Both the position numbers and the translations under genes were made by a program. Below are positions 1 through 8,519 of a stretch of DNA of 38,951 nucleotides, piece by piece. Each line of letters begins with the position of its first letter. Position 1 is the first letter of the stretch. The notes under the pieces were generated by a model that was not told the DNA's origin, ran no database searches, and saw only the letters and a program-made list of their open reading frames with translations. The stretch covers positions 1 to 38,951 of the forward strand of contig JAGRAN010000045.1 of the NCBI GenBank assembly GCA_020434585.1, read 5' to 3'. This DNA comes from Bdellovibrionales bacterium (lineage in GTDB: Bacteria > Bdellovibrionota_C > UBA2361 > SZUA-149 > JAGRAN01).

Positions 1-3000
1 TACTGCGCTCCCGGTGTTAGGTTTACTGCAAGCGGCGTGCCCAACTGATTCCCGGCATTATCGTAGAAAGTAACAGTGCCGACTGTAGACACGTTAAGCA
101 TGTTGATCATTTCGATCCAGTTTTGTCCGCCTGCACCTCGAGAAATCGGCACCCACTGTTCAGTCATTCCGAGCATTCTTGCTCGAAGCGGGAACGAGAA
201 CAGATAGTCCGTCGGGACGCCTGACGCCGGCGCATTGGATCCGTAGCGCACAAGTAGCGCCTTATATGGACTAGTCGAATCACTGGGAACGATTACGTTC
301 GTACCCACTACTCCCGGACCTTCACCGTGACCGCCGTCAGTATCGACGCGGCTAAGCGGTGGAACGCTTATCACCTGTGACGACAGGAAGTTTCCGGACA
401 TATCGAAGCGCTGAATGGTAAATAGCTTTGCCGCGCTCTGGTCAAGGTTAACAATACTGAGCCAGTTGTACACGAGGTAATTAGCGTGCGCGGGGTTCGT
501 GCTCGGTTGATGAGTGTTAAATCCGACAACCGATTTACCCCGTAAGCTTGCCTCCAGAGGCATTGTGAATCCGAACGAAAAATCGTCGCCGCCGGAAGGC
601 ACGGTTTTCGCTCGATACGCTGACATCCTCGCATCCAAATCCCCAGTCCAATCCAGTTTCACTAATCCGTATTCATCTGCGGGAAAATTCGGAATAGTGT
701 TAAGGACGAAGTCGTACTGTCCATAGGCCGGCACCGTCAATGCGCCCTGGTGCAAAACGCTACCGTTGTTTCTAAGCACAGTGATATGAACCTCTACTGG
801 ACTTGAGCCGCGAGAAACCATCTCCACGATGTTGTCCATGCCAAGGTAGCTGTTCCACAACAGGTACGCCGGACCAACCGGGACAGGGGGTGCTCCGGAG
901 CCGATGTAACCTACTCCCCCGGTTGAGCTGCTCGAACTGCTGCTTGAGCTGCTGGAAGAGCTCGAAGAACTGCTCGACGACGAACTCGAAGACGAGCTAG
1001 AGGAAGAACTGGACGACGAACCCGAAGAACCGCCTTGTGCTGCGTTACATTCAATCACCAGCCCATCGATGGACTTCTCGTACATCTGGCGGTTGCCCGC
1101 ATAGTCAGTGACGATAACCTTCAGCACATCACTGCTGCTCATTCCGGCGAGGTTTATCAGCGTTGAACCGTTAGACAGGTTCGTAATTGGCTCACCGGTA
1201 GACGTTCCATTAAGCAGGATATCTAAAGTCAAGTAACGTCCACTTCCCGGCCAAGAACTGTTGTCCCAGTATCCAACTCGAAGCTCAGTCGGTGCACATC
1301 CAGAATCTGTCAAAGCACCGTCAACTGTCGGATGATAGCGGTCAAAGTCAGCGTTGTATGGGCCTGTTTTATTTCGCGGCATGTTGTTGTCGATCCAAAC
1401 CCCGAGGTCGTGGACCCAAGAAGCGTCACTTGGACTGCTGCCGTCGCATAGTGCTGGGTCAGTGGCATGAATTGAGCTAAAGAAGTAGCCCCAGTCGTTT
1501 GCGGCATAGTTCGGCTGATATTTCGGCAAATTGTTGTCACGTCCGTCTGTACGCTCGCCTCTCGCCGCCCAGAAGACAGGGCTGCCTAAAGCACCGGCCT
1601 CACTGTGAGCGTAGTTCCGGTCTTTCAGTTTTGCGTATGCAGAGCCCTCATCGTCAAAGGTCAGTGCGTTCAGAGCGTCAATATCACTTGAAATGGTAGA
1701 GTTGTGGCAGCCGCCGCAATTCGCGTCAAACTTCGGCCAAATATCAGTCTTCCACTCGGGGATTGAACGCGCAGCTTCAGAGGAGCTTAAGAGCACAGGA
1801 TTACAGTTAGCATCATAGTCGACGTACTGTGTTTGAGTGACCATATCCTGCGCCGGGTTCTGGTCTGCGTAGGTTCCGGCGAAATCAATTCCCTCTCCCT
1901 GCTCGTGTTGGTGACACCCCCCGCAGTTCGTCCTCGTTTCGCGCGGCTGCAGACTATGCCAACTACGCACATCCAGCAGACGCAATCCATAACGGCGGTC
2001 AATCAGGTGAAACTCAAAAGGCGTATTGGCGGGGATCGTAGCACTGAAAGACTGATCGATTTGATCCTGCACTTTGTAGACACCGAGCAACATCGCAGTC
2101 TCTTCGCCACCGTTGTCAGTTTCGTAATCCGGATCGTACTGCGCTAAATCCGGCTTATTGCCTGTCATGTTGATTGCAATACCGAGCACAGTATCTTCTG
2201 AGAGGTATTCGCAGAAGTTATTCTGATTTTGCACATAAGTCAGGGCATCGAAGTTTTTGTAAAGATGATCGTTTTCCTGATTGGGATTGGAGTGCGCATC
2301 GTTCGGGCTGAAGGGATTATTTCCATTTGAGCCAAGATAACAGTCAAACGGTTTGCGGTCGGTGTTCCAAACGGCTGAAGTGCCAACTTTTGCGTGCGGC
2401 ATCCCCGGCACTATGCCGTTACTTGAGTCAGCGATTGCAGGTGAGTACTGCTGTTCCGCATCATTTGTGCGCTGCTGCCACGAGACTATAGGTGTCGGCC
2501 AAACCAGCGTATACGCATCCGAGCTGTCATCGACAACAATCCTCAGTCCCGACTCTGTCGAAGGATTAATTGGGTCATGTGGATGAAACGGCTCCAAGTT
2601 CGGTCGATACGCTATATACGAGTGATAGATATTCTTGTTGCCATCCGCATCTGGCAGACGCCCATTCGCACTTGTTGGTGTATAGGCCATGTATAGCTCG
2701 TCGGGTCGACCACAGCGCGGGGAAGTGATTTTACCGATATACTTACCGTTGACCTTCGGCGATGGGTCATCTCCCCCCGGAATCCCTGTGCTGATTTTGC
2801 GGGCACCAACTTGTTTCGGAATCAAAGCCCAACCTGAGCTATTTTTGTAGGTATTGATCCCAACCTTCGTCATATCCTGTGACCAGATATTTCCGAAGCC
2901 CTCGTTGTTCGCATTGTAGTATCGGTCAAAGATAACGTAATCACCCTGATCCGCACCCTTGCTTTTTACACAGAACGAGCCAAGGTGAATCAACTCCGGG

Positions 3001-4016
3001 TTGATGCCGTAGCCGCCTATCGGATACCACGCCCCCTCCGAGTCCATCCCTTGCAGATGCCACAGGCGGCCTTCTTCAGTGCTTGCCTGATAAGAAAAGG
3101 CAAGGCCGTTTCGCAGCGGCAATGGGCTGAGCGCAGATGTAGTGGTGTAGTATTGAAACTGTTTGTGGTTCGAGAGCGAACCATCGTAATTTATGTCCGC
3201 AATGTACATGTTAAAGTTGTGGTTAGCCTTAGCCATGCTCGTGTTTGAGTTCTCAAGACGCCTCTCGTCTGACACGTAGACTAGTTTGAGTCCCTGCACA
3301 GTGCGCATTTCTATCGCATGCATGTAGACATTGCCCCAATAGTTCGGTGCAGTGTTCGTCGCCAAGTTCAAATTCATTGCGTGTTTGTTTTTGTCGGCGG
3401 TGTTCTGCTGGCCGTTGGCGTTCAGGATCCGGTCTGTGAGGCGAATTACCGGAAGAGTAGAGGGATCGATGTTTGGGTCATTAATTAACGTTGTCAGGTC
3501 AATTCTATATAGGTCCGCTCCTTTATAGGAGATTTCCCCGCTCTGGTATCCTCCGCCGTACAGTTCAAAAGTTGCATCATGAAAGTAGCTAAAATAGAGC
3601 TTCGTTCCGTCTTCTGAAACGTTCGGTTCAACAACGCTGGCCTTGTAGAGTTCGCCAATTGGGGTTTCAATTAATCCGCTCCCTTCATGAGCTGGGAGAG
3701 GAAAAAGCTTTTTGACCTGACCGTCGGGCAGAACGATCCACAAATGATGCCCCGCGGCAGGGTTGTTAGCGGACAGAACGCCGGTTCCGATATGATACCT
3801 GCCGACAATATTACCGCCGCTCGTATCTTCATCAATCTTTGCGCCGACAAACGCCACGGGATACTCAGGTTGATAGTAGGTATCGTTGCCCGGATTGTTT
3901 GCCGCAGTTTGCCAAACCTGTGCGGTGGCAGCACATGGAACCAAAAATGAAATTAGGCAGATTATAAGCGCCAGGCGGCTTGCCGCGCTTCTTTGAAACC
4001 ACACGTTCAACAACAC
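1..4016 (-). CDS. Large exported diheme protein with poly-serine linker (3' end outside window)
   Basis: An uninterrupted minus-strand frame of 1338 codons starts at GTG 4016, with GGAG eight bases upstream, and leaves the window still open. The N-terminus is a signal peptide (LALIICLISFLVPCAATA, cleavage after ATA). Residues about 25-680 hold repeated beta-rich stretches such as VSEDGTKLYFSYF, like a beta-propeller. Two c-type heme sites follow, CGGCH at 698-702 and CGGCH at 767-771. Residues 1000-1031 are 32 consecutive serines. After them come beta-rich segments of about 100 residues that look related to each other (LLWNSYLGMDNIVEM, YNWLSIVNLD, QNWIEMINML). A propeller plus heme domain recalls hydrazine synthase alpha-like (HZS_alpha) proteins; that link is inference from memory, and hydrazine chemistry is not implied. 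It is probably a periplasmic or surface redox protein. The gene is certain; the function is open. Confidence 0.9.
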   Translation of the reverse strand, partial: MLLNVWFQRSAASRLALIICLISFLVPCAATAQVWQTAANNPGNDTYYQPEYPVAFVGAKIDEDTSGGNIVGRYHIGTGVLSANNPAAGHHLWIVLPDGQVKKLFPLPAHEGSGLIETPIGELYKASVVEPNVSEDGTKLYFSYFHDATFELYGGGYQSGEISYKGADLYRIDLTTLINDPNIDPSTLPVIRLTDRILNANGQQNTADKNKHAMNLNLATNTAPNYWGNVYMHAIEMRTVQGLKLVYVSDERRLENSNTSMAKANHNFNMYIADINYDGSLSNHKQFQYYTTTSALSPLPLRNGLAFSYQASTEEGRLWHLQGMDSEGAWYPIGGYGINPELIHLGSFCVKSKGADQGDYVIFDRYYNANNEGFGNIWSQDMTKVGINTYKNSSGWALIPKQVGARKISTGIPGGDDPSPKVNGKYIGKITSPRCGRPDELYMAYTPTSANGRLPDADGNKNIYHSYIAYRPNLEPFHPHDPINPSTESGLRIVVDDSSDAYTLVWPTPIVSWQQRTNDAEQQYSPAIADSSNGIVPGMPHAKVGTSAVWNTDRKPFDCYLGSNGNNPFSPNDAHSNPNQENDHLYKNFDALTYVQNQNNFCEYLSEDTVLGIAINMTGNKPDLAQYDPDYETDNGGEETAMLLGVYKVQDQIDQSFSATIPANTPFEFHLIDRRYGLRLLDVRSWHSLQPRETRTNCGGCHQHEQGEGIDFAGTYADQNPAQDMVTQTQYVDYDANCNPVLLSSSEAARSIPEWKTDIWPKFDANCGGCHNSTISSDIDALNALTFDDEGSAYAKLKDRNYAHSEAGALGSPVFWAARGERTDGRDNNLPKYQPNYAANDWGYFFSSIHATDPALCDGSSPSDASWVHDLGVWIDNNMPRNKTGPYNADFDRYHPTVDGALTDSGCAPTELRVGYWDNSSWPGSGRYLTLDILLNGTSTGEPITNLSNGSTLINLAGMSSSDVLKVIVTDYAGNRQMYEKSIDGLVIECNAAQGGSSGSSSSSSSSSSSSSSSSSSSSSSSSSSSSSSSSTGGVGYIGSGAPPVPVGPAYLLWNSYLGMDNIVEMVSRGSSPVEVHITVLRNNGSVLHQGALTVPAYGQYDFVLNTIPNFPADEYGLVKLDWTGDLDARMSAYRAKTVPSGGDDFSFGFTMPLEASLRGKSVVGFNTHQPSTNPAHANYLVYNWLSIVNLDQSAAKLFTIQRFDMSGNFLSSQVISVPPLSRVDTDGGHGEGPGVVGTNVIVPSDSTSPYKALLVRYGSNAPASGVPTDYLFSFPLRARMLGMTEQWVPISRGAGGQNWIEMINMLNVSTVGTVTFYDNAGNQLGTPLAVNLTPGAQ

Positions 4017-4565
4017 AGTATCAACTCCACTACGCTAGATTCGCGACCATCGCGAACCACATCCCGCATACTTCAAGACGTAGCAGTATCGATTTAGTAC
4101 TGTTGTCTCGCCCCCCGATGCATCAATCCGGCGCTCTCCCCGTAACTTTCGCCCGATGCAGCATACGGTTAACTCCGAATTAATTTGCAGATCCCATGCC
4201 AAGCAGCAGCTACGGCTAGCCCCTAGGCTGGGAACCATTTCTGTTTGTCAGCTGGTAGAGATCGCCTCAATCTATTGAAATTCGTGCATATTGGGCTGTT
4301 TCTAAGCACCAGAACAGTCCATTGCGGGGCATGAACCGAGATAAGCCGCGTAAGCTGCTAACTATCTATAATCGCAGCTTTAATTCTAAGCCTCCACACT
4401 TTGGCTGCTTTGTCGCAATTCGCATAAATTTAATAACAACAAGCTTCGGGCAAACAGCATAATAGTCTTACTACCTCTAATGGAGACGCGTCGGGCGCTC
4501 CAGTAAGCCAACTATGTTTAGACTTATTTGTCGGAGAAATTCTCCGGACAGGAGGTTATTAGGTT
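4017..4565. other. Intergenic region between divergent exported-protein genes
   Basis: This 549-base stretch separates the start of the diheme protein (minus) from the start of the small cysteine-rich protein (plus), so it must hold both promoters. It is richer in A+T than the flanking genes, especially 4370-4480. I find no convincing gene, tRNA or riboswitch. An imperfect palindrome at 4529-4550 is described separately. Confidence 0.6.
4529..4550 (+). promoter_or_regulatory. Imperfect palindrome just before the ribosome binding site
   Basis: TGTC GGAGAA A TTCTCC G GACA is a near-perfect inverted repeat with one extra G. It ends at the first base of the AGGAGG ribosome binding site (4550-4555) of the following gene. 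It could be a repressor operator or a leader hairpin controlling ribosome access. The symmetry is seen in the sequence; the role is inference. Confidence 0.4.
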
Positions 4566-4904
4566 ATGAAAAGCTCTGTATATATTCCAACCTTGCTCTT
4601 AGTGCTCACGTTCCTGCTTCCAACAAACTCTCACGCAATCAATCAAGCAGGTTCCTCCCCCATTCAAGAAGAAGAACCCGCTGGACCTCAACTTCGAGAA
4701 ATCGCGCTTTGTGCGCTGAAGTACAAAGAATGCCGGACGAACGTGTGGGAAGATCTATTTGACGCTATACAAATCTGTGGAGAACTTCCGCCTACGCGTT
4801 ATTCATCCTGCGTTGAGAAAGTTGAACTGGCTGCATCAATAGCGCAACAGGAGTGTCGCGATGAATTTCGAGAATGTCTCGGAATTGCAACCAGAGAGCA
4901 TTAG
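4566..4904 (+). CDS. Small exported six-cysteine protein
   Basis: A 112-residue protein with a clear signal peptide (residues 1-24, ending NSHA). The start ATG has AGGAGG ten bases upstream. The mature part has six cysteines (in ALC, ECR, ICG, SSC, QEC, REC) in a mostly helical, charged sequence, so three disulfides are possible in the periplasm or outside the cell. The spacing C-x6-C near the middle and C-x6-C near the end suggests a helical hairpin fold. I recognise no family. It is divergent from the diheme protein and may share its regulatory region, which hints at a link but does not show one. Confidence 0.75.
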   Translation: MKSSVYIPTLLLVLTFLLPTNSHAINQAGSSPIQEEEPAGPQLREIALCALKYKECRTNVWEDLFDAIQICGELPPTRYSSCVEKVELAASIAQQECRDEFRECLGIATREH

Positions 4905-5072
4905 CCTCAGCAAAACTCCACCAATATTGGAGGTGCGGCAGAAGGGTTTAACTAAGGCGGTTTCGCTGCATTAGATTAAATCCACATGTCAAAGTTGCGG
5001 TGTGCATGCTGCTCGTAACTAACGCTGGGTTGAGGCCCAACGATGCAAACACACCGCTGTGCCGTAAACCGC

Positions 5073-5107
5073 GCGGCGCCGGAAGAGTGCCAATCTTCCG
5101 GCGCCGC
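5073..5107 (-). terminator. Strong hairpin after the M20 peptidase gene
   Basis: A perfect 14-bp G+C-rich stem (5073-5086 pairs with 5094-5107) with a seven-base loop lies 30 bases past the stop of the minus-strand peptidase gene. No long T run follows on the minus strand, so termination efficiency is uncertain. Position and strength still favour a terminator. It also marks the left end of the G+C-rich segment. Confidence 0.6.
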
Positions 5108-5136
5108 ATGCGAAGCAAACCCAAGTTCCCGTTTCC

Positions 5137-6321
5137 CTAGCCTTCGAGCGTTGCCAGCAGGTAGTGCACGAGCGCACCCACCTTCGGCGCGATCGAGTCG
5201 AGCCGCAGGCGCTCGAGGTCAGGGTTGTGGAAGTGCTCACCGAAGGGACCGAGCCCGTCGATGACCGGAAGACCCGCAGCGGCAAGGAAGTTGCCGTCGG
5301 AGCCTCCACCTTGGAGTTCCATCTTCGCCGGATTGAGGCCGACCAGTCTGCGCGCCGCCGCCATCCGTTCGTAAACGGCCAGCGACTTCGCGGTCTGCTC
5401 GAGCGGCGGGATGATGGCGATCGGATGAACCGTCACCTGTGCACCCGGGATGCTCGGCACGCAGATCTGGAGGATTCGAGCACGGACCTCGTCGAAGTAC
5501 TCCGCACGAGGCGCACGCACTTCGAACGAGCAGGACGCCTTGCCGGGAACCACGTTGGTTCCGATGCCGCCGGCGATCTCACCCACGTTCACCGTCAGAC
5601 CCCGATCGTGATCGGTGATGGCCTGCAGCGCCGGGATGAGCAGCGACAACTGGTGGATGGCATTGACGCCCTCCGCGTGGTCGTTTCCGGCATGGGCACG
5701 CCTTCCGTCCACCTTGATGGTGAACTTGAGCAGGCCCTTGCGCTCGGTGATGATGCCGTCGTCGAGCGAGTTGTCGCCGGAGCGACTGACTCTACCCGGT
5801 TCGAACACCAGCACTTCGCTTGAGCGGCGCTTGAACATCATCAGCAGCTCGGCCGGAATCGGATCGGGATCCTCCTCCTGCGAGTTGATGTAGATGGCGA
5901 GCCGCAGCCGATCGAGGACTCCGAGCTCCCGCAGCGCGCGCATCGCTAGCAGGATCACGAGCAGGCACCCCTTGTCGTCGGCAACGCCCGGACCGTAGGC
6001 CCAGCCGTCTTCGATTCGGAAGGGATGCTCCGAGCCAGTGTCGGGGAACACAGTGTCAGCGTGTCCGACCAGCAGCGTGTTGCGCTTGCGTCGGCGATCG
6101 AAACCCGAGCTGGTCACCACGAGGTGATTGCCGCGGCCGATCTCCGTCGTGAGCTTCGTACCCATGTCGAGGTTGGCGAACTCGGCAGCGAGCACGGCCT
6201 GGAAATCATTGATCCCAGGCAGGTTGAGGGTATGCGTGTTCATCGCAACCCACAGCGCAAGCGTTTCGAGGGCCTGCGCTTCGTGGCTGGCAAACCACGA
6301 CTGACTGTCGAATTGTACCAA
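5137..6321 (-). CDS. M20 family metallopeptidase, carboxypeptidase G2-like
   Basis: A 394-residue zinc hydrolase of the M20 family, closest in my memory to glutamate carboxypeptidase CPG2. The metal and catalytic motifs are in order: GHADTVFP, GPGVADDKG, the SQEED pair of glutamates, FEPGR, and HFHNPD near the C-terminus. The dimerisation-domain motif RRAHAGNDHAEGVNAI is also present. There is no signal peptide, so it is probably cytosolic and cleaves a C-terminal amino acid or an acylated amino acid. The start is TTG with AGGAG seven bases upstream. Length is normal for the family. Codon use is strongly biased to G/C at third positions, unlike the gene clusters to the right, which suggests transfer. 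The exact substrate cannot be told from sequence. Confidence 0.92.
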   Translation of the reverse strand: MVQFDSQSWFASHEAQALETLALWVAMNTHTLNLPGINDFQAVLAAEFANLDMGTKLTTEIGRGNHLVVTSSGFDRRRKRNTLLVGHADTVFPDTGSEHPFRIEDGWAYGPGVADDKGCLLVILLAMRALRELGVLDRLRLAIYINSQEEDPDPIPAELLMMFKRRSSEVLVFEPGRVSRSGDNSLDDGIITERKGLLKFTIKVDGRRAHAGNDHAEGVNAIHQLSLLIPALQAITDHDRGLTVNVGEIAGGIGTNVVPGKASCSFEVRAPRAEYFDEVRARILQICVPSIPGAQVTVHPIAIIPPLEQTAKSLAVYERMAAARRLVGLNPAKMELQGGGSDGNFLAAAGLPVIDGLGPFGEHFHNPDLERLRLDSIAPKVGALVHYLLATLEG

Positions 6322-7035
6322 GGTTCTTCTCCTGATCGGGGGGGGATGGGTTCATCGCAAGAGTTTGCGATTGCACATCAGCGTGATGCTGTGAACGCCG
6401 CGCACGACACTCAAAGCATCACGCCAGACCGAAGAGGAGAGATTGAAGAAAAAACCTAGCTGAGCAGCATACACCCTTGGGCAGGCTTGAAGGCGCTCCA
6501 CAGGGGCATATGTAAAATTTTCTACTTACTACAGGCTTTTCAAGGATCATGCGCATCATTGTGCACAATTGGTGTTATGGGATAAGTGACACAATTGCTG
6601 TGTTTTACGGCCCTCTTTGCCGATCTAGTAACCAATTAACAATACAGTGAAAAAATCCCTTAAACCATTAATTCAATATTTAATCGTCACCATCGAATGA
6701 CAACATGCCTATTTCTCTGGCTACCGCAGTCAGCCTGTCGTGTTTTTCCTTCCTCAGCTACGGGTGTACCCCTAGGACCTAATTTGATAAAAATACTCGG
6801 CTTAGGTAAAGGTTAAGTTGCCGGTCTTTGCGCTTCTGGTCGTTGAGTTTGTATGGCGCACCTGCCTAGGGCTTTTTGCTCTCGCCAGGTGCGGCCGCTA
6901 TTAGAAGGTTTTCCCAAACCTCACGTGCGCCCGCCCGTATCCGGATTACATCGCATCGGGGACGTTCCCCACGAACGGCAGAGCATGCTGTTCGAACGCG
7001 TACATCGTCATGCCACCAATACAAGGAGACCTGGC
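6322..7035. other. Long intergenic region inside the G+C-rich segment
   Basis: These 714 bases lie between two divergent genes. The middle (about 6490-6830) is rich in A+T, in contrast to both flanking genes. It holds the perfect palindrome at 6558-6569 and a repeated CACAATTG. The inverted pair GCACCTG (6858-6864) and CAGGTGC lies further right. An open frame continues upstream of the next gene to 6853, but no ribosome binding site supports that longer start. I see no RNA gene. Confidence 0.55.
6558..6569. promoter_or_regulatory. Perfect 12-bp palindrome, candidate operator
   Basis: ATTGTGCACAAT is a perfect palindrome in the A+T-rich spacer between the peptidase gene and the 480-residue protein gene. 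CACAATTG occurs at 6564-6571 and again at 6590-6597, 26 bases on. This could be a site for a dimeric regulator of either divergent gene. No regulator gene is next to it. Confidence 0.35.
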
Positions 7036-8478
7036 ATGGTAGATTTGTCGCGCCTCGCCTTTTGGAAGCGAGGCAAAGGAGGAGCGAAAGCGTCCACGGC
7101 CGCAAAGCCGCCGGACACTCCCGCTCCAAGTTCGTCTACGCAGGGGGATGGTCCACCTGCTGCCCAGTCCGAAGCTCCAGCGGCAGACAGCCTTCTGCTG
7201 CAGCGCAAGGGCAAGCCCGAGGAAATCGCGGGTATTGCCAAGCGTCACGCTTCGGTGCTCAAGGCGTCCAAGGGTCTGTGTACTTCGGCGATCAAGGCGC
7301 TGTCGGGTGAGATTCCTGACGGCGACAAGGCGCCCGCAGCCTTCGATGCCTGGTTCGACTCGCTCGAGCTAAAGGGCAAGGAGCAGCACAAGGACGCGCT
7401 GCTGTTCGTCATCTTCTACTGCACCTACATCGCCGTGCTGATTCTGAGCGACAAGCTCGATTGGCCGGCCAAGGCAGTGCAGTATGGCAAGCTGTCAGAA
7501 GCGCTCGGTGACAAGAACCGTGTGCGGCTGCGGCTGATGCTCGCTTCGGTCATGCAGTGCACGCTCTATCTGAGCACCGCCGATCATCCCGGCAAGGTGT
7601 TCACCAAGGAGAATGCACCCAAGGCCCGCGAGAGCACCGCGGACAAGGAGGCGATTATCTTCGTCGCCGTGTTCGAGGAAGTTCGTCGTAAGGGACCCGC
7701 AGCTCACAAGGCTGTGTGGGACTCTCGGCGATCGCCGGACAGTCTCGCCGACGCTTTCGAGAACGTGTTCCCTGCAATCGAGTACATCATGCAGGAAGAC
7801 GGCTCGTTCGAGCGTCTGCAGGCGATGGCCTATCCGCCCTACTGCGCGATGCTCATCGCCGCCGGTCTGCCGGACGATACCGCTGCCAAGGCGTTTGCCA
7901 CGGTTGCGGCGTCGATCGATCCGGATGCCGGGAAGCACATGCGTTCCTCCGCTCCCGGCATGCTCGCGGTCGTTCTGCTGCTTCACTCGAGAAAGCAGCT
8001 GCGCAAGGTGAGCTTCGCCAAGTCCAAACCGGCTGCTGCCTCCGACGCCAAGGCGAAGGACGGTGGTACTAAGCCGGCGAAGAAGGACGGCTCCTCTGCT
8101 ACGGGATCGACGGTCATCAAGCCGCCGATTGCTCCTCAGGAGGACGACCTAGTCAGTATCGACGAAGCTGACGAACATCCTGATGCGGATGCTTCGGGCA
8201 GCGGAACTTCCGATACTGCACTGCGCGGTGTCAAAGTCGATGGTGTCGTAGAGGAAGCTAACGCTCCCGACCCGGCTCGCTCGGCCGACACTGTCGTAAG
8301 TCCGCCTGGCGTACTTCCCGGATGCGACATTCCCTTCGACCCCGATGAGACCTACCTCTCCGACGACGAGGGCAACTCCGTCGACGAGAAGGGCCGCATC
8401 GCGCTTCGCAAGGGACAGCGCCCCGACGGTACGTTCGAGGAAGGCTATGGAATCGAACCCGGTTCCGAGTCGGCCTAG
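7036..8478 (+). CDS. Uncharacterised 480-residue protein with acidic C-terminal region
   Basis: I do not recognise this protein. The ATG at 7036 has AAGGAG eight bases upstream and is preferred to an in-frame start 61 codons earlier. Residues 1-50 are a basic then Ala/Pro/Ser-rich linker. Residues about 60-320 form a helical, Lys/Ala-rich domain with a hydrophobic stretch (LLFVIFYCTYIAVLIL) and another near AMLIAAGL. Residues about 335-375 are Lys/Ala/Asp-rich low complexity. The last 100 residues are acidic, with SDDEGNSVDEKGRIALRKGQ near the end. There is no signal peptide. Third positions are almost all G or C, for example lysine as AAG, as in the M20 gene and unlike genes to the right. 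It may come from a mobile element or another organism. The coding call is strong. Confidence 0.8.
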   Translation: MVDLSRLAFWKRGKGGAKASTAAKPPDTPAPSSSTQGDGPPAAQSEAPAADSLLLQRKGKPEEIAGIAKRHASVLKASKGLCTSAIKALSGEIPDGDKAPAAFDAWFDSLELKGKEQHKDALLFVIFYCTYIAVLILSDKLDWPAKAVQYGKLSEALGDKNRVRLRLMLASVMQCTLYLSTADHPGKVFTKENAPKARESTADKEAIIFVAVFEEVRRKGPAAHKAVWDSRRSPDSLADAFENVFPAIEYIMQEDGSFERLQAMAYPPYCAMLIAAGLPDDTAAKAFATVAASIDPDAGKHMRSSAPGMLAVVLLLHSRKQLRKVSFAKSKPAAASDAKAKDGGTKPAKKDGSSATGSTVIKPPIAPQEDDLVSIDEADEHPDADASGSGTSDTALRGVKVDGVVEEANAPDPARSADTVVSPPGVLPGCDIPFDPDETYLSDDEGNSVDEKGRIALRKGQRPDGTFEEGYGIEPGSESA

Positions 8479-8492
8479 AACTGCCGCGTTCT

Positions 8493-8519
8493 GCACTTTA
8501 GGTGCTGGTTCTAAAGTGC
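8493..8519 (+). terminator. Hairpin after the 480-residue protein gene
   Basis: GCACTTTAG (8493-8501) and CTAAAGTGC (8511-8519) form a perfect 9-bp stem around a nine-base loop, extendable by a T-G and a C-G pair. It lies 14 bases past the stop codon. Only a short T-rich stretch follows, so it may be a weak terminator. It sits near the right edge of the G+C-rich segment. Confidence 0.5.

Noticed and set aside
3671..3950. Two 87-residue open frames on opposite strands near the start of the diheme gene
   Set aside because: Both are out of frame with the long diheme protein, which has a signal peptide, heme motifs and a ribosome binding site.
4440..4515. Possible cyclic-di-GMP (GEMM) riboswitch before the six-cysteine protein
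   Set aside because: GGGCAAACAGC and GGAGACGC recall parts of the motif, but the conserved ACGCAAAGCC segment is absent.
5019..5110. Possible integron attC recombination site at the left end of the G+C-rich segment
   Set aside because: GCCCAAC at 5035-5041 fits RYYYAAC, but I found no matching GTTRRRY partner at the right distance, and the strong hairpin is better explained as the peptidase gene's terminator.
5164..5823. 219-residue plus-strand frame within the M20 peptidase gene
   Set aside because: It is antisense to intact M20 motifs and arises from the high G+C content; its Arg/Asp-rich translation has no features.
7495..7986. 163-residue minus-strand frame within the 480-residue protein gene
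   Set aside because: Codon bias and the ribosome binding site support the plus strand.
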